Shown: positions 15,023 through 23,640 of the stretch, piece after piece | How the letters are laid out: each line of letters starts with the position of its first letter | Numbering within the stretch: the stretch's first letter is position 1 | Assembly: GCA_021818265.1 (NCBI GenBank) | Contig: JAKAEP010000008.1 | Location: forward strand, 1 to 43,388 | Origin: Actinomycetes bacterium | GTDB taxonomy: Bacteria > Actinomycetota > Acidimicrobiia > Acidimicrobiales > RAAP-2 | DNA: 43,388 nucleotides | Reading direction: 5' to 3' | The notes under the pieces: generated by a model | What the model saw: the letters and a program-made list of their open reading frames with translations, nothing else | What the model was told of the DNA's origin: nothing | Database searches by the model: none | Translations under genes and position numbers: made by a program

Positions 15023-16066
15023 GTGAGGGCGCGCATGTATCGCACCGAGGTCGCGCTGCGCGACGCCGTCGAGGGCGGCGCGCAGACCCACGCGACGCGC
15101 CCGCGCCTCTACCTCGAGCTCGAGCTCGACGGGGTGACCGGCTTCGGTGAGGTCGCGCCCCAGCCGTTCGCGCTGAACGGCGACCCCGGCCTCGACGAGG
15201 TCGTGACGGCGGCCCGACGGGCGCTCGCGCGGGTGCGCGAGTGGGTCGCCCGCGAGGGGGTCCCGCCGTGGTGGCGGGCGGGGGTCGTCGTCGACGGCAC
15301 CCCGGTGTCGCGCACGGCGGCGGCCCTGGTGGAGATGGCGCTGCTCGACCGCGAGCTGCGCGCGAGCGGGCGCACCCTCGGCGCGCTGTGGCCGGCGCGC
15401 TACGAGGTGCGCCCGACCGCCACCGTCTCGCTGCTCTCCTCGGACCCGTGGCGGGTGCCGGCCGGGGTCGCGCGGGTGCGCGCGAAGTGCGCGCCGGGCC
15501 CGCTCGCGCCCGGCGCGCTCGAGCGCCTCGCGGCGCTCGAGGTGCCCGTCCTCATCGACTACAACGCCACGGCCACCGACCCCGGGGGCGTGCTCGAGCG
15601 GGCCCGCGAGGTCGCCTCGGTCGCGCGGGTCGTGGCCGTGGAGCAGCCCTTCGCCCCGGGCAACCTCGCCGAGACCGCGCGCCTGGCGGCACGCCTCGGC
15701 GAGGCCGGGATCGCGGTCGGCCTCGACGAGGGCGTGCGCACGCTGGGTGACCTGCGCGGGGCCGCGCGCTACCGGGCGGCGACGCTGGTGTGCGTGAAGC
15801 CGCCCCGGGTCGGGGGCCTCGCCCAGGCCCTCGACCTCGTGGGCCGAGCCCGCGACTTGGGGCTCACCCCGTACCTCGGGGGGTTCTTCGAGTCGCCCTA
15901 CGCCCGGGCCGTGCACCGCGCGCTCGCGGCCCACGCCGTCGAGGAGCCGAGCGACGTCGCCGACGTCGCCGTGCCGGGGCCGCCCGAGGCCGTCGCGGTC
16001 GCCGGCTCGGTGGGGCTGTGGCCGGCGCCCGAGGCGCTGGCCGGAGCCGAGGCGCTCGAGGCCTGA
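15023..16066 (+). CDS. menC: o-Succinylbenzoate synthase
   Basis: MenC dehydrates SHCHC to o-succinylbenzoate in menaquinone synthesis. The 347-residue protein belongs to the enolase superfamily and shows its catalytic series in the MenC spacing: Lys155 (RAKC), metal ligands Asp179 (LIDYN), Glu207 (VEQPF) and Asp235 (LDEG), and Lys259 (CVKPP). Together with the isochorismate synthase and ubiE above it accounts for three menaquinone steps in this window; menD, menE, menB and menA are not here. GTG 15023 is preferred over GTG 15014 in the same frame because TAGTGT at 15010-15015 gives leaderless spacing. Other enolase-superfamily activities (dipeptide epimerase) are less likely. Confidence 0.85.
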   Translation: MRARMYRTEVALRDAVEGGAQTHATRPRLYLELELDGVTGFGEVAPQPFALNGDPGLDEVVTAARRALARVREWVAREGVPPWWRAGVVVDGTPVSRTAAALVEMALLDRELRASGRTLGALWPARYEVRPTATVSLLSSDPWRVPAGVARVRAKCAPGPLAPGALERLAALEVPVLIDYNATATDPGGVLERAREVASVARVVAVEQPFAPGNLAETARLAARLGEAGIAVGLDEGVRTLGDLRGAARYRAATLVCVKPPRVGGLAQALDLVGRARDLGLTPYLGGFFESPYARAVHRALAAHAVEEPSDVADVAVPGPPEAVAVAGSVGLWPAPEALAGAEALEA

Positions 16067-16080
16067 GAGGGGGCGACCCG

Positions 16081-16086
16081 TAGACT
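16081..16086 (+). promoter_or_regulatory. -10 element TAGACT for the coiled-coil/ANTAR unit
   Basis: TAGACT followed by 6 nt and GTG 16093, identical to the elements at 5358 and 8495. It probably drives the coiled-coil gene, the response regulator and polA together. Confidence 0.5.
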
Positions 16087-16092
16087 CGGGCC

Positions 16093-16383
16093 GTGGGATC
16101 CGTGGCGCAGCGGCGCCGCCTCGAGGACATCCAGCGCCGGCTGGTCGCGGCCCGCGAGAGCCTGGCCGTGCTCGACGAGCAGGTCGCCAAGTGGCGCGAG
16201 GACCTCGACGAGGCGCGCATCCGCGCCCTGGTGTCCGAGACGCCCCTGCAGGCCAAGGAATACGATGACCTCTCTCGACAGGTCAGCGTCGCGACGGCCG
16301 AGCTCGAGCGCCGCGCCCTCGAGGTGAGCGCTCTGGTGCAGGCGCGCGACGAGCTGTTGCGAGTGTGGACTCCCGAAGGGTGA
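16093..16383 (+). CDS. Small coiled-coil hypothetical protein (96 aa)
   Basis: I do not recognise a named family. The 96-residue product is almost all charged helix with heptad-like spacing of Leu, Val and Ala (RRLEDIQRRLVAARESLAVL near the start; VATAELERRALEVSALVQAR near the end) around a short break at SETPLQAKEYDD, so a helical hairpin or antiparallel coiled coil is likely. It has no signal peptide or membrane segment. It lies 2 bp upstream of the ANTAR response regulator, is read from a leaderless GTG, and must be co-transcribed with it. A partner role for the regulator is possible but unproven. Confidence 0.75.
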   Translation: MGSVAQRRRLEDIQRRLVAARESLAVLDEQVAKWREDLDEARIRALVSETPLQAKEYDDLSRQVSVATAELERRALEVSALVQARDELLRVWTPEG

Positions 16384-16385
16384 CG

Positions 16386-16955
16386 ATGGGCAAGCGAGTG
16401 GTCATAGCCGACGACGAGTCGATCATCCGGCTCGACCTCAAGGAGATCCTCGAGGACGACGGCTACGAGGTGGTGGGCGAGGCGGCCCGCGGGGACGACG
16501 CCCTCGCGCTCATCGAGCAGCACCGGCCGGACCTGGCGCTGCTCGACGTGAAGATGCCGGGCCTCGACGGGATCGAGGTCGCCCAGCGCGTGAAGGGCGG
16601 GGACACGGTCGTCGTGCTGCTCACCGCCTTCAGCCAGCGCAGCCTCATCGAGGCGGCCCGCGACGCGGGGGTCTCGGCCTACCTCGTCAAGCCCTTCCGC
16701 TCGAGCGAGATCCTGCCCAAGCTGGCGGCCCTCTTGAGCCCCAGCGACGGACCGGCCGACGACGAGGCGGCCCACCGCGCCGAGGACAAGATCGAGACCC
16801 GCGAGATCGTCCAGCGCGCCAAGGAGCGGCTCATGGCCGAGCGCGGCCTCGACGAGCCCACGGCCTTCGAGGTGATCCAGCAGTCGGCCATGCGCGGGCG
16901 CACCCGGATGCGCGACGTCGCCCAGCGGATCTTGAAGGGCGAGTTCGTTGGCTGA
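16386..16955 (+). CDS. pdtaR: ANTAR-domain response regulator (PdtaR-like)
   Basis: The 189-residue regulator has a receiver domain (about 1-122) with the acidic pair Asp9-Asp10, phosphoacceptor Asp54 in LALLDVKMPG, Thr80 and Lys102 in YLVKPF, followed by a C-terminal ANTAR domain (about 128-189, ending MRDVAQRILKGEFVG). ANTAR proteins bind paired RNA hairpins and act by antitermination or on translation, after phosphorylation by a histidine kinase (PdtaS in mycobacteria). The location just before polA is the same as for mycobacterial pdtaR. The kinase gene is not in the window. ATG 16386 is preferred to the earlier in-frame start, which would overlap the coiled-coil gene. Its end overlaps polA by 8 bases. 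Confidence 0.92.
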   Translation: MGKRVVIADDESIIRLDLKEILEDDGYEVVGEAARGDDALALIEQHRPDLALLDVKMPGLDGIEVAQRVKGGDTVVVLLTAFSQRSLIEAARDAGVSAYLVKPFRSSEILPKLAALLSPSDGPADDEAAHRAEDKIETREIVQRAKERLMAERGLDEPTAFEVIQQSAMRGRTRMRDVAQRILKGEFVG

Positions 16956-19566
16956 GGGGCCCGACGAGCGGCCCTACCTGCTGCTCGACGGGATGAGCCT
17001 GGCCTTCAGGGCCTTCTTCGCGCTGCCCACCGACATCCAGACGTCCTCGGGGCTGATCACCAACGCCCTGCACGGCTTCGCGTCGATGCTCGCCTCCCTC
17101 GTCGCCGACCACCGGCCCCGAGCCCTGGCGGTGGCCTTCGACCTGCCCGGGGGGACCTTCCGCGACGAGATGGCCGAGGACTACAAGGGCGGGCGCGCCG
17201 CCACCCCGCCCGAGATCGAGCCGCAGTTCGACCTCATCCGGGGCCTGTGCGAGTGCCTGGCCATCCCGGTGCTCGGGGTCGCCTCCTTCGAGGCCGACGA
17301 CGTGCTCGCGACCTTGGCCACCCGGGCGCGCGACGCCGGCCGGCCGGTCATCGTCGTCTCGGGCGACCGGGACACCTTCCAGCTCGTCGAGGACCCCTTC
17401 GTCCGGGTCCTCTACAACCGACGTGGGGTGTCGGACTACTCGCTCTACGACGAGGCCGGCATCGTCGAGCGCTGCGGCATCGAGCCCCAGCGCTACCCGC
17501 TGCTCGCCGCCCTGCGCGGGGACACCTCGGACAACCTCCCCGGCGTGCCCGGGGTGGGGGAGAAGACCGCGGCGAAGCTCTTCGCCCAGTACCGCGACCT
17601 CGACGAGCTCTACGGGCACCTCGCCGACCTCACGCCCAAGCTGCGCGAGAACCTGGCCACCTTCGAGGGGCGGGTGCGCAACAACGCCGAGGTGATGCGC
17701 CTGGTGCGCGACGTGCCCCTCGAGGCGAGCCTCGACGACCTGCACCTGGGCGGCTGGCGGCGCGAGGAGTTCGTCGCCTTCACCGACCGCTACGAGCTGC
17801 ACACCGTGCGGACCCGGTTCGAGCGGCTGATGCGCGAGGGGCTCCTCGGCGAGCCGGCCGACGGGGCCGCCGCGCCCTCGCCCGCGCCGGCCGCCGCGAC
17901 GCGGGCCCCCGCGGTGACCCCGCGCGTGGGCCCACGGGCCGAGGTGCTCGAGGGGGGCGGCGAGCTCGCCGTCGCCCTCGACGCGGGTCGGGTCGCCCTC
18001 GTCGATCCGGCGAGCGGTGCCGCGTGGGTCGGCGAGCTCGACGCCGCGATCGACGCACTCGGCGGGCGGCGGTTCGTCGGCCACGACGTGAAGGCGCTCT
18101 ACCGGCGCGCGGGCGAGCGCGGCGTCGCGCTCGAGGACCCGGCCGACGACACCGCGGTCATGGCCTTCCTGCTCGACGCGGTGAGCGGCCGCTACGGCCT
18201 GGCCGACGTGGCCGAGCGCTACCTCGGTGAGTCGGCCGGCGCGGCGCCGACCCTCTTCGGCCAGGGCGACGAGGAGCTCGCGGGGACGGCCGCGCTGGTG
18301 GCGCGGCTGCGCGAGGTGCTCGCGGCCGAGGTCGAGCGCTGGGAGCTCGGGCGCGTCTACCGCGGGATCGAGCTGCCCCTGGTCGGGGTGCTCGGGCGGA
18401 TGGAGGCGCGTGGGATCCGCGTGGACGCGGCGATGCTGCGCACGATCGCCGAGGAGTTCGCCGCCGAGGCCGCCGACCTCGACGCGCGGATCCAGGCGAT
18501 GGCCGGCCACCCCTTCAAGGTGAACTCGCCCCAGCAGCTCCAGGTCGTGCTCTACGACGAGCTCGGCCTGCCGAGGGGCAAGCGCATCAAGACCGGCTTC
18601 TCCACCGACGCGGCGACCCTCGAGGCCATCGCCGACGCGCACCCGGTGGTCGCTCTCATCCTGCGCTTCCGCGAGGTCGAGAAGCTGCGCAGCACCTACG
18701 GCAGCCCGCTGATCGACGCCGTCGCGCCCGACGGGCGGATCCACGCCACCTTCAACCAGCTCGTCGCGCGCACCGGGCGGATCTCCTCGGAGAACCCGAA
18801 CCTGCAGAACATCCCGGTACGCACGCCCGAGGGCCGCCGCCTGCGCTTCGCCTTCACCGCGCGCGAGGGCTGGGCCCTGTGCGTGGCCGACTACAACCAG
18901 ATCGAACTGCGCATCCTCGCCCACCTCTCCCAGGACGACGGGCTGCTCGGCGCCTTCGCCCACCACCAGGACGTCCACCGGGCCATCGCGGCCTCGGTCT
19001 TCGGCGTGGCGCCCGAGGCGGTGACCCACGAGCAGCGCGAGCAGGCCAAGGCCGTCTCCTACGGGCTCGCCTACGGCATGGAGGCCTTCGGGCTGAGCCA
19101 GCGCCTGGGCATCCCGGTCGCCGACGCCCGGGCGGTGATGGACCGCTACTTCGAGGGCTTCCCGAGCCTGCGGCGCTTCATGGACCGCACGATCAGCGAG
19201 ATCCGCGCCCAGGGCTACTCGCGCACCGAGTTCGGCCGGATCCGGCCCTTCCCGGACCTGGCGACCGCCGTCGGCGCCCAGCGCCAGGCGGCCGAGCGCC
19301 AGGCGATGAACGCCGGGATCCAGGGGCTCGCCGCCGACGTCTTCAAGTCGGCGCTGGTGCGCCTCGACCACGCCCTCGCCGGGGCCGGGCTCGAGGCCCG
19401 CCTCGTCCTGCAGGTCCACGACGAGGTCCTCGTCGAGGCGCCGGCCGGCGAGCGCGAGGCGGTCGCGCGGATCGTGCGCGAGAGCCTCGAGCACGCCGCC
19501 GCCCTCAGCGTGCCGCTCGAGGTGAGCCTCGCCTGGGGCGACAACTGGGCGGTCGCCAAGGAGTAG
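16948..19566 (+). CDS. polA: DNA polymerase I
   Basis: This repair and Okazaki-fragment polymerase of 872 residues has three regions. The 5'-3' exonuclease (about 1-300) shows LLDGMSLAFRAF, SFEADDVLATLA, GDRDTFQLV and GDTSDNLPGVPGVGEKTA. A degenerate 3'-5' exonuclease-like region (about 320-450) lacks the DEDD acids, so proofreading is probably absent. The polymerase domain has motif A DYNQIELR (about 648), motif B KAVSYGLAYGM (about 699) with Tyr instead of Phe at the sugar-discrimination site, and motif C QVHDEVLVE (about 821). The start is TTG 16948, since the next in-frame start would remove the first strand of the exonuclease. It is translationally coupled to the ANTAR regulator. Confidence 0.97.
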   Translation: MAEGPDERPYLLLDGMSLAFRAFFALPTDIQTSSGLITNALHGFASMLASLVADHRPRALAVAFDLPGGTFRDEMAEDYKGGRAATPPEIEPQFDLIRGLCECLAIPVLGVASFEADDVLATLATRARDAGRPVIVVSGDRDTFQLVEDPFVRVLYNRRGVSDYSLYDEAGIVERCGIEPQRYPLLAALRGDTSDNLPGVPGVGEKTAAKLFAQYRDLDELYGHLADLTPKLRENLATFEGRVRNNAEVMRLVRDVPLEASLDDLHLGGWRREEFVAFTDRYELHTVRTRFERLMREGLLGEPADGAAAPSPAPAAATRAPAVTPRVGPRAEVLEGGGELAVALDAGRVALVDPASGAAWVGELDAAIDALGGRRFVGHDVKALYRRAGERGVALEDPADDTAVMAFLLDAVSGRYGLADVAERYLGESAGAAPTLFGQGDEELAGTAALVARLREVLAAEVERWELGRVYRGIELPLVGVLGRMEARGIRVDAAMLRTIAEEFAAEAADLDARIQAMAGHPFKVNSPQQLQVVLYDELGLPRGKRIKTGFSTDAATLEAIADAHPVVALILRFREVEKLRSTYGSPLIDAVAPDGRIHATFNQLVARTGRISSENPNLQNIPVRTPEGRRLRFAFTAREGWALCVADYNQIELRILAHLSQDDGLLGAFAHHQDVHRAIAASVFGVAPEAVTHEQREQAKAVSYGLAYGMEAFGLSQRLGIPVADARAVMDRYFEGFPSLRRFMDRTISEIRAQGYSRTEFGRIRPFPDLATAVGAQRQAAERQAMNAGIQGLAADVFKSALVRLDHALAGAGLEARLVLQVHDEVLVEAPAGEREAVARIVRESLEHAAALSVPLEVSLAWGDNWAVAKE

Positions 19567-19570
19567 GTGC

Positions 19571-19576
19571 TAGGCT
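19571..19576 (+). promoter_or_regulatory. Possible -10 element TAGGCT for rpsA
   Basis: TAGGCT lies just after the polA stop. Transcription from about 19583 would give a leader of some 70 nt before the rpsA ATG. No -35 is obvious, so this is tentative. Confidence 0.3.
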
Positions 19577-19653
19577 CGTCCCTCGGGCCGACACCGGAGG
19601 CCCGCGTCGCGTCCCCTAGTCAGACCCCGGTGTGGTCACCCGAAAGTATGGCG

Positions 19654-21012
19654 ATGACCGATTCCGCCGGCCTCCTCTCCGCCCAGCCGATGGGCACCTT
19701 CGACGAACAGGGCGTGTACGTCCCGCGCCCCGTCACCGAGGACAACCTCCCCGACGCCGACCTCGCCGCCCTGGTGGGCGACAGCGTGCTCGAGTTCGAC
19801 GACGGCGACCTGGTGGCGGGGACGGTCGTGAAGATCGACCGCGACGAGGTGCTGCTCGACATCGGCTTCAAGTCCGAGGGCGTGATCCCGGCGCGCGAGC
19901 TCTCGATCCGCAACGACGTCGACCCCTCCGAGATCGTGAGCCTGGGCGAGCGCGTCGAGTGCCTGGTCCTGCAGAAGGAGGACAAGGAGGGCCGCCTGGT
20001 CCTGTCGAAGAAGCGCGCCCAGTACGAGAAGGCCTGGGTCACCATCGAGGAGCTCAAGGCCAAGGACGAGGTCGTCAAGGGCGTCGTCATCGAGGTGGTC
20101 AAGGGCGGGCTCATCGTGGACATCGGCCTGCGCGGCTTCCTGCCGGCGTCGCTCGTCGAGCTGCGCCGCGTGCGCGACCTCGCGCCCTACATCGGCAAGA
20201 CGGTCGAGGCGAAGATCATCGAGCTCGACCGCAACCGCAACAACGTCGTGCTCAGCCGCCGCGCGTGGCTGGAGGAGACCCAGAAGGAGCAGCGCGGCGA
20301 CTTCCTCGCGAACCTCAAGCCGGGCGAGCGCCGCCACGGCGTCGTGAGCTCGGTCGTCAACTTCGGCGCCTTCGTCGACCTGGGCGGGATGGACGGGCTC
20401 ATCCACGTCAGCGAGCTCAGCTGGAAGCACATCGACCACCCGAGCCAGGTCGTCTCGGTCGGCGACGAGGTCGACGTCGAGGTCCTCGACGTGGACTTCG
20501 CCAAGGAGCGCATCTCGCTCTCGCTGAAGGCCACCCAGTCCGACCCCTGGCAGGTCTTCGCCGACACCCACGCCGTCAACCAGCTGGTCTACGGCCGGGT
20601 CACCAAGCTCGTCCCCTTCGGCGCCTTCGTCCAGGTGGGCGACGGCATCGAGGGCCTGGTGCACATCTCGGAGATGGCCGCCCACCACGTCGAGTCGCCC
20701 GAGCAGGTCGTCACCGTGGGCGAGGAGCTCTGGGTGAAGATCATCGAGCTCGACACCGGCCGGCGCCGCATCAGCCTGTCGATCAAGCAGGCGGCCGAGG
20801 GCGGCGAGGTCTCCGAGGAGTACCGCGAGGCCTTCGGCAGCCACGCCTACGACGAGGAGGGCAACTACATCGGCCACCTCGAGTACGGCGAGTTCACCCC
20901 CGAGTCCGAGGGTCAGGCCGCCTGGGCCGAGTTCGGCGCCGAGGGCGAGGCCCCGGCCGAGGGCGGGGCTCCCACCGAGGGCGAGCCGGGCGCCGACGAG
21001 GCGGACGAGTAG
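19654..21012 (+). CDS. rpsA: 30S ribosomal protein S1
   Basis: The 452-residue protein has four S1 RNA-binding repeats (roughly residues 52-120, 137-203, 220-290 and 307-377), the third with GVVSSVVNFGAFVDLGGMDGLIHVSEL. It ends in an acidic Ala/Glu/Gly-rich tail, the arrangement seen in actinobacterial S1 rather than the six-repeat proteobacterial form. S1 binds mRNA during initiation on structured or SD-led messages. Of the two ATGs (19648 and 19654), the second has the better spacing (7 nt) from GAAAG. It follows polA as in mycobacteria. Two GC-rich hairpins after the stop may end the transcript. Confidence 0.96.
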   Translation: MTDSAGLLSAQPMGTFDEQGVYVPRPVTEDNLPDADLAALVGDSVLEFDDGDLVAGTVVKIDRDEVLLDIGFKSEGVIPARELSIRNDVDPSEIVSLGERVECLVLQKEDKEGRLVLSKKRAQYEKAWVTIEELKAKDEVVKGVVIEVVKGGLIVDIGLRGFLPASLVELRRVRDLAPYIGKTVEAKIIELDRNRNNVVLSRRAWLEETQKEQRGDFLANLKPGERRHGVVSSVVNFGAFVDLGGMDGLIHVSELSWKHIDHPSQVVSVGDEVDVEVLDVDFAKERISLSLKATQSDPWQVFADTHAVNQLVYGRVTKLVPFGAFVQVGDGIEGLVHISEMAAHHVESPEQVVTVGEELWVKIIELDTGRRRISLSIKQAAEGGEVSEEYREAFGSHAYDEEGNYIGHLEYGEFTPESEGQAAWAEFGAEGEAPAEGGAPTEGEPGADEADE

Positions 21013-21013
21013 C

Positions 21014-21031
21014 CCCGCCGGGGGAGGCGGG
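21014..21031 (+). terminator. Hairpin directly after rpsA
   Basis: CCCGCC (21014-21019) and GGCGGG (21026-21031) can pair across a 6-nt loop immediately after the stop codon. There is no T-run. A second, stronger hairpin (GCCGCCG, loop CGA, CGGCGGC) follows at 21063-21079. Such tail-less GC hairpins are common 3' ends in high-G+C genomes, but termination is only inferred. Confidence 0.35.
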
Positions 21032-21062
21032 CGCGGAGCGGCTCGGCCGACCCGACAGGCAC

Positions 21063-21079
21063 GCCGCCGCGACGGCGGC
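21063..21079 (+). terminator. Second hairpin after rpsA (7-bp stem)
   Basis: GCCGCCG at 21063-21069 pairs perfectly with CGGCGGC at 21073-21079 around a 3-nt loop. It lacks a T-run. It lies between rpsA and the promoter of the DUF1801 gene, where a terminator would be expected. Confidence 0.4.
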
Positions 21080-21119
21080 CTCGAGCAGGAATCGAGAAGC
21101 CCGACGGACGAAGCGCCCC

Positions 21120-21125
21120 TATAGT
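21120..21125 (+). promoter_or_regulatory. -10 element TATAGT for the DUF1801 gene
   Basis: TATAGT is the closest match to the consensus -10 in this part of the window. It lies 28 nt before the ATG, and the leader carries a GGGAGGG Shine-Dalgarno at 21144-21150, so this gene is SD-led rather than leaderless. Confidence 0.5.
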
Positions 21126-21153
21126 GCGGGCGAGATCATCCTCGGGAGGGCTC

Positions 21154-21564
21154 ATGAGCAACACCTTCACCAAGGAGGAGCGCGCGGCCATGCGCGCAGC
21201 TCTCGCCGAGGCCAAGGCCGCCAAGGAGGGCGCCGATCTCGCGGCGGCGTGCCGCCAGGCGATCGCCGAGATGTCGGGGACCGACCGCGAACTGGCCGAG
21301 GCGGTGCACGAGCTCGTGACCCAGCACACGGACCTGCGGCCCAAGACCTGGTACGGCATGCCCGCGTACACGAACGAGCAGGGCAAGGTCGTCGTGTTCT
21401 TCCAGAGTGCCGCGAAGTTCAAGGTGCGCTACGCCACCCTCGGCTTCCAGGAGGCTGCCCACCTCGACGACGGTCACCTGTGGCCGACCTCGTACGCGAT
21501 CACCCGGCTGACGGCGGCGGAGAAGAAGCGCGTCGTCGAACTCCTAAGGGCTGCGGTCTCCTAG
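21154..21564 (+). CDS. DUF1801 / YdhG-like protein
   Basis: The 136-residue protein has a charged helical N-terminus (MSNTFTKEERAAMRAALAEA) followed by a DUF1801-type domain with the family's MPAYTNEQGKVVVFF and FKVRYATLGF segments. The fold resembles frataxin/CyaY-like iron chaperones, which is why some relatives carry that label, but no iron ligands are evident and the function is unknown. ATG 21154 has GGGAGGG 3 nt upstream and a TATAGT promoter. It interrupts the rpsA-coaE order seen in mycobacteria, together with the opposing ABC transporter, suggesting a later insertion. It converges on the transporter operon with a 46-bp gap. Confidence 0.8.
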   Translation: MSNTFTKEERAAMRAALAEAKAAKEGADLAAACRQAIAEMSGTDRELAEAVHELVTQHTDLRPKTWYGMPAYTNEQGKVVVFFQSAAKFKVRYATLGFQEAAHLDDGHLWPTSYAITRLTAAEKKRVVELLRAAVS

Positions 21565-21610
21565 GGCCGCTGGGGCCGCGTCACCGCCTTCGGCGTTCCG
21601 GGCGCGGGCG

Positions 21611-22645
21611 TCAGCCGGCGGCTCGCCCCTCCGCGGGCGGGGTCGTGCCGGTCGGAGCCCCGTCGCCTTCGGTGCGACGGTCGCGCACCGGCACCACGAG
21701 CGGGTAGTGGCAGGCCACCTGGTGGCCGGGCGCGACCTCGCGCAACGCCGGCGTCTCGGTGGCGCAACGCTCGGTGGCGAACGGGCAGCGCGTGCGGAAC
21801 CGACAGCCCGACGGCGGGTTCAGGGGGCTCGGCGGCTCGCCTTCGAGGACCTCGCTGCGCCGGGGCGCCTCGGGGTCGGCCTCGAGGGCCGCGCCGAGGA
21901 GGAACTTGGTGTAGGGGTGGGCCGGCGCGTCGTAGAGCGTGTCGGCCGGTCCGATCTCGCAGAGTCGGCCGAGGTACATCACGGCCACCCGGTCCGAGAT
22001 GTTCTTCACGACCGCGAGGTCGTGGGCGATGAAGAGCAGGGTCAGGCCGTACTCGGCCTTCAGGTCCTCGAGCAGGTTGAGGATCTGGGCCTGGACCGAC
22101 ACGTCGAGGGCCGAGACCACCTCGTCGCAGATCAGCAGCTTCGGGCGCATGGCGAGGGCCCGGGCGATCGAGATGCGCTGGCACTGGCCCCCGGAGAACT
22201 GGCGGGCGTAGCGGTCCCCGTAGGCGACGGGGTCGATCCCCACCTGGGCCAGGAGCTCGTCGACGATGCGGCGCCGCTCCTCGCCCTCGGCCCGCTTCCA
22301 GCAGTCGAGGGGCTCGGCCACGATGTCGCGCGCCCGCCGGCGCGGGTTGAGCGAGCTGATCGGGTCCTGGAAGATCATCTGCATGGCGGTGCGCCGCTCG
22401 CGCAGCGCTCGGCCCGAGGCGGCCGTGAGCTCGACCCCCTCGAGGGTGACCGTGCCGGCCGTGGGCTCGACGATGCGCATGAGCGCCCGGCCCGTCGTGG
22501 ACTTGCCGCAGCCCGACTCGCCGACGAGCCCGAGGGTCTCGCCGGCCACGACGTCGAAGCTCACCCCGTCGACCGCGCTCACGCGCCGGCCCCGGGGCCC
22601 GAAGGCGACCGACAGGTCGCGCACCGACAGCAGGGCCTCGCTCAC
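21611..22645 (-). CDS. dppF: Oligo/dipeptide ABC transporter ATPase (DppF/OppF type)
   Basis: This ATPase powers peptide uptake as one half of a heterodimer with the next gene. The 344-residue protein has Walker A GESGCGKST, the Q-loop MIFQDPISSLNP, signature FSGGQCQRISIARAL, Walker B LLICDEVVSALDVS and the His switch FIAHDL. The peptide-transporter C-terminal extension GCRFRTRCPFATERC carries cysteines known to bind an iron-sulfur cluster in relatives. The signature reads SGGQC rather than SGGQR/Q, a minor variation typical of OppF/DppF. GTG 22645 overlaps the dppD stop as GTGA. It is the last gene of the four-gene operon. Confidence 0.92.
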   Translation of the reverse strand: MSEALLSVRDLSVAFGPRGRRVSAVDGVSFDVVAGETLGLVGESGCGKSTTGRALMRIVEPTAGTVTLEGVELTAASGRALRERRTAMQMIFQDPISSLNPRRRARDIVAEPLDCWKRAEGEERRRIVDELLAQVGIDPVAYGDRYARQFSGGQCQRISIARALAMRPKLLICDEVVSALDVSVQAQILNLLEDLKAEYGLTLLFIAHDLAVVKNISDRVAVMYLGRLCEIGPADTLYDAPAHPYTKFLLGAALEADPEAPRRSEVLEGEPPSPLNPPSGCRFRTRCPFATERCATETPALREVAPGHQVACHYPLVVPVRDRRTEGDGAPTGTTPPAEGRAAG

Positions 22646-23640
22646 GAGGGGCTCCCGACACGAAGGGGCAGGGGATTGAAGCAGGCGAAGAGGTGGCCCG
22701 GCTCGTCGGCCGGCTCGAGGACGGGCCGCTCGCTCGTGCACCGGTCGGTCGCGTAGGCGCAGCGCGGGGCGAAGGCGCAGCCCGTCGGCAGGTCCAGCAG
22801 GTTCGGCGGGCGACCGGGGATGGCCGCGAGCCGCGTGTGGGAGGGGTTCGACACCTTGGGCGAGCTCTCGAGCAGGGCGCGGGTGTAGGGCATGCGGTGG
22901 CGGGCGAAGACGTCCCGGGTGGTGCCCGTCTCCACCACGCGCCCGGCGTACATCACGACGAGCCGGGTCGTGCGTGTGGCGACCACCCCGAGGTCGTGGG
23001 TCACCAGGATCATCGACATGCCCAGGCGCCCCTGGACCTCGTCGAGCAGGTTGAGGATCTGGGCCTGGATGGTCACGTCGAGGCCGGTCGTCGGCTCGTC
23101 GGCGAGCAGGAGCTGGGGCGAGCCGGCGAGAGCGATGGCGATCACGACGCGCTGGCGCATGCCCCCCGACAGGGAGTGGGGGTAGGCGCCGTAGCGGGTG
23201 ACCGCGGCCGGGATGCCGACCATCTCGAGCAGCTCGATCGCCCGGGCGCGCGCCGCGGAGCGGTCCATGCCCAGGCGCACCCGCAGCACCTCGTCGATCT
23301 GCCGGCCGACCTTGACCACGGGGTTCAGCGAGGTCATCGGGTCCTGGAAGACCATCGCCACCTGTCGGCCCCACAGCTCGCGCTTGGCCTCCTCGGTCGC
23401 CCCGACGACCTCGGTGCCGTTCAAGAGCACCGACCCGGTGACGCTAACCCCGCGTCGGGGCTGGAGTCCCATGATCGTGCGCGAGAGGACGGTCTTGCCT
23501 GAGCCCGACTCACCGACCACCCCGACGGACTCGTGGGCGGCCAGGTCGAAGCTCACCCCGTCCACCGCGGTCAGGCGGCCCTGGGGGGTGTCGAAGGTCG
23601 TGGTGACCTCGCGCACGCGCAGGAGGGTCTCGTCGCTCAC
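22642..23640 (-). CDS. dppD: Oligo/dipeptide ABC transporter ATPase (DppD/OppD type)
   Basis: This is the partner ATPase, 332 residues. Visible motifs are Walker [17 protein letters not shown]-loop [12 protein letters not shown], signature [15 protein letters not shown], Walker [15 protein letters not shown], His switch VTHDLGVVA, and the C-terminal [15 protein letters not shown] cysteine region. In this family DppD/OppD and DppF/OppF form a heterodimer on the cytoplasmic side of the permeases. GTG start and TGA stop each overlap their neighbours by four bases, so the operon is tightly coupled. Substrate could be peptides, nickel or glycosides within the same family; peptides are the default. 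Confidence 0.92.
   Translation of the reverse strand: MSDETLLRVREVTTTFDTPQGRLTAVDGVSFDLAAHESVGVVGESGSGKTVLSRTIMGLQPRRGVSVTGSVLLNGTEVVGATEEAKRELWGRQVAMVFQDPMTSLNPVVKVGRQIDEVLRVRLGMDRSAARARAIELLEMVGIPAAVTRYGAYPHSLSGGMRQRVVIAIALAGSPQLLLADEPTTGLDVTIQAQILNLLDEVQGRLGMSMILVTHDLGVVATRTTRLVVMYAGRVVETGTTRDVFARHRMPYTRALLESSPKVSNPSHTRLAAIPGRPPNLLDLPTGCAFAPRCAYATDRCTSERPVLEPADEPGHLFACFNPLPLRVGSPS

Noticed and set aside
16831..19494. A reverse-strand open frame of nearly 890 codons across polA.
   Set aside because: Antisense shadow with an unnatural His/Arg/Glu/Gly-rich composition and no recognisable domain.
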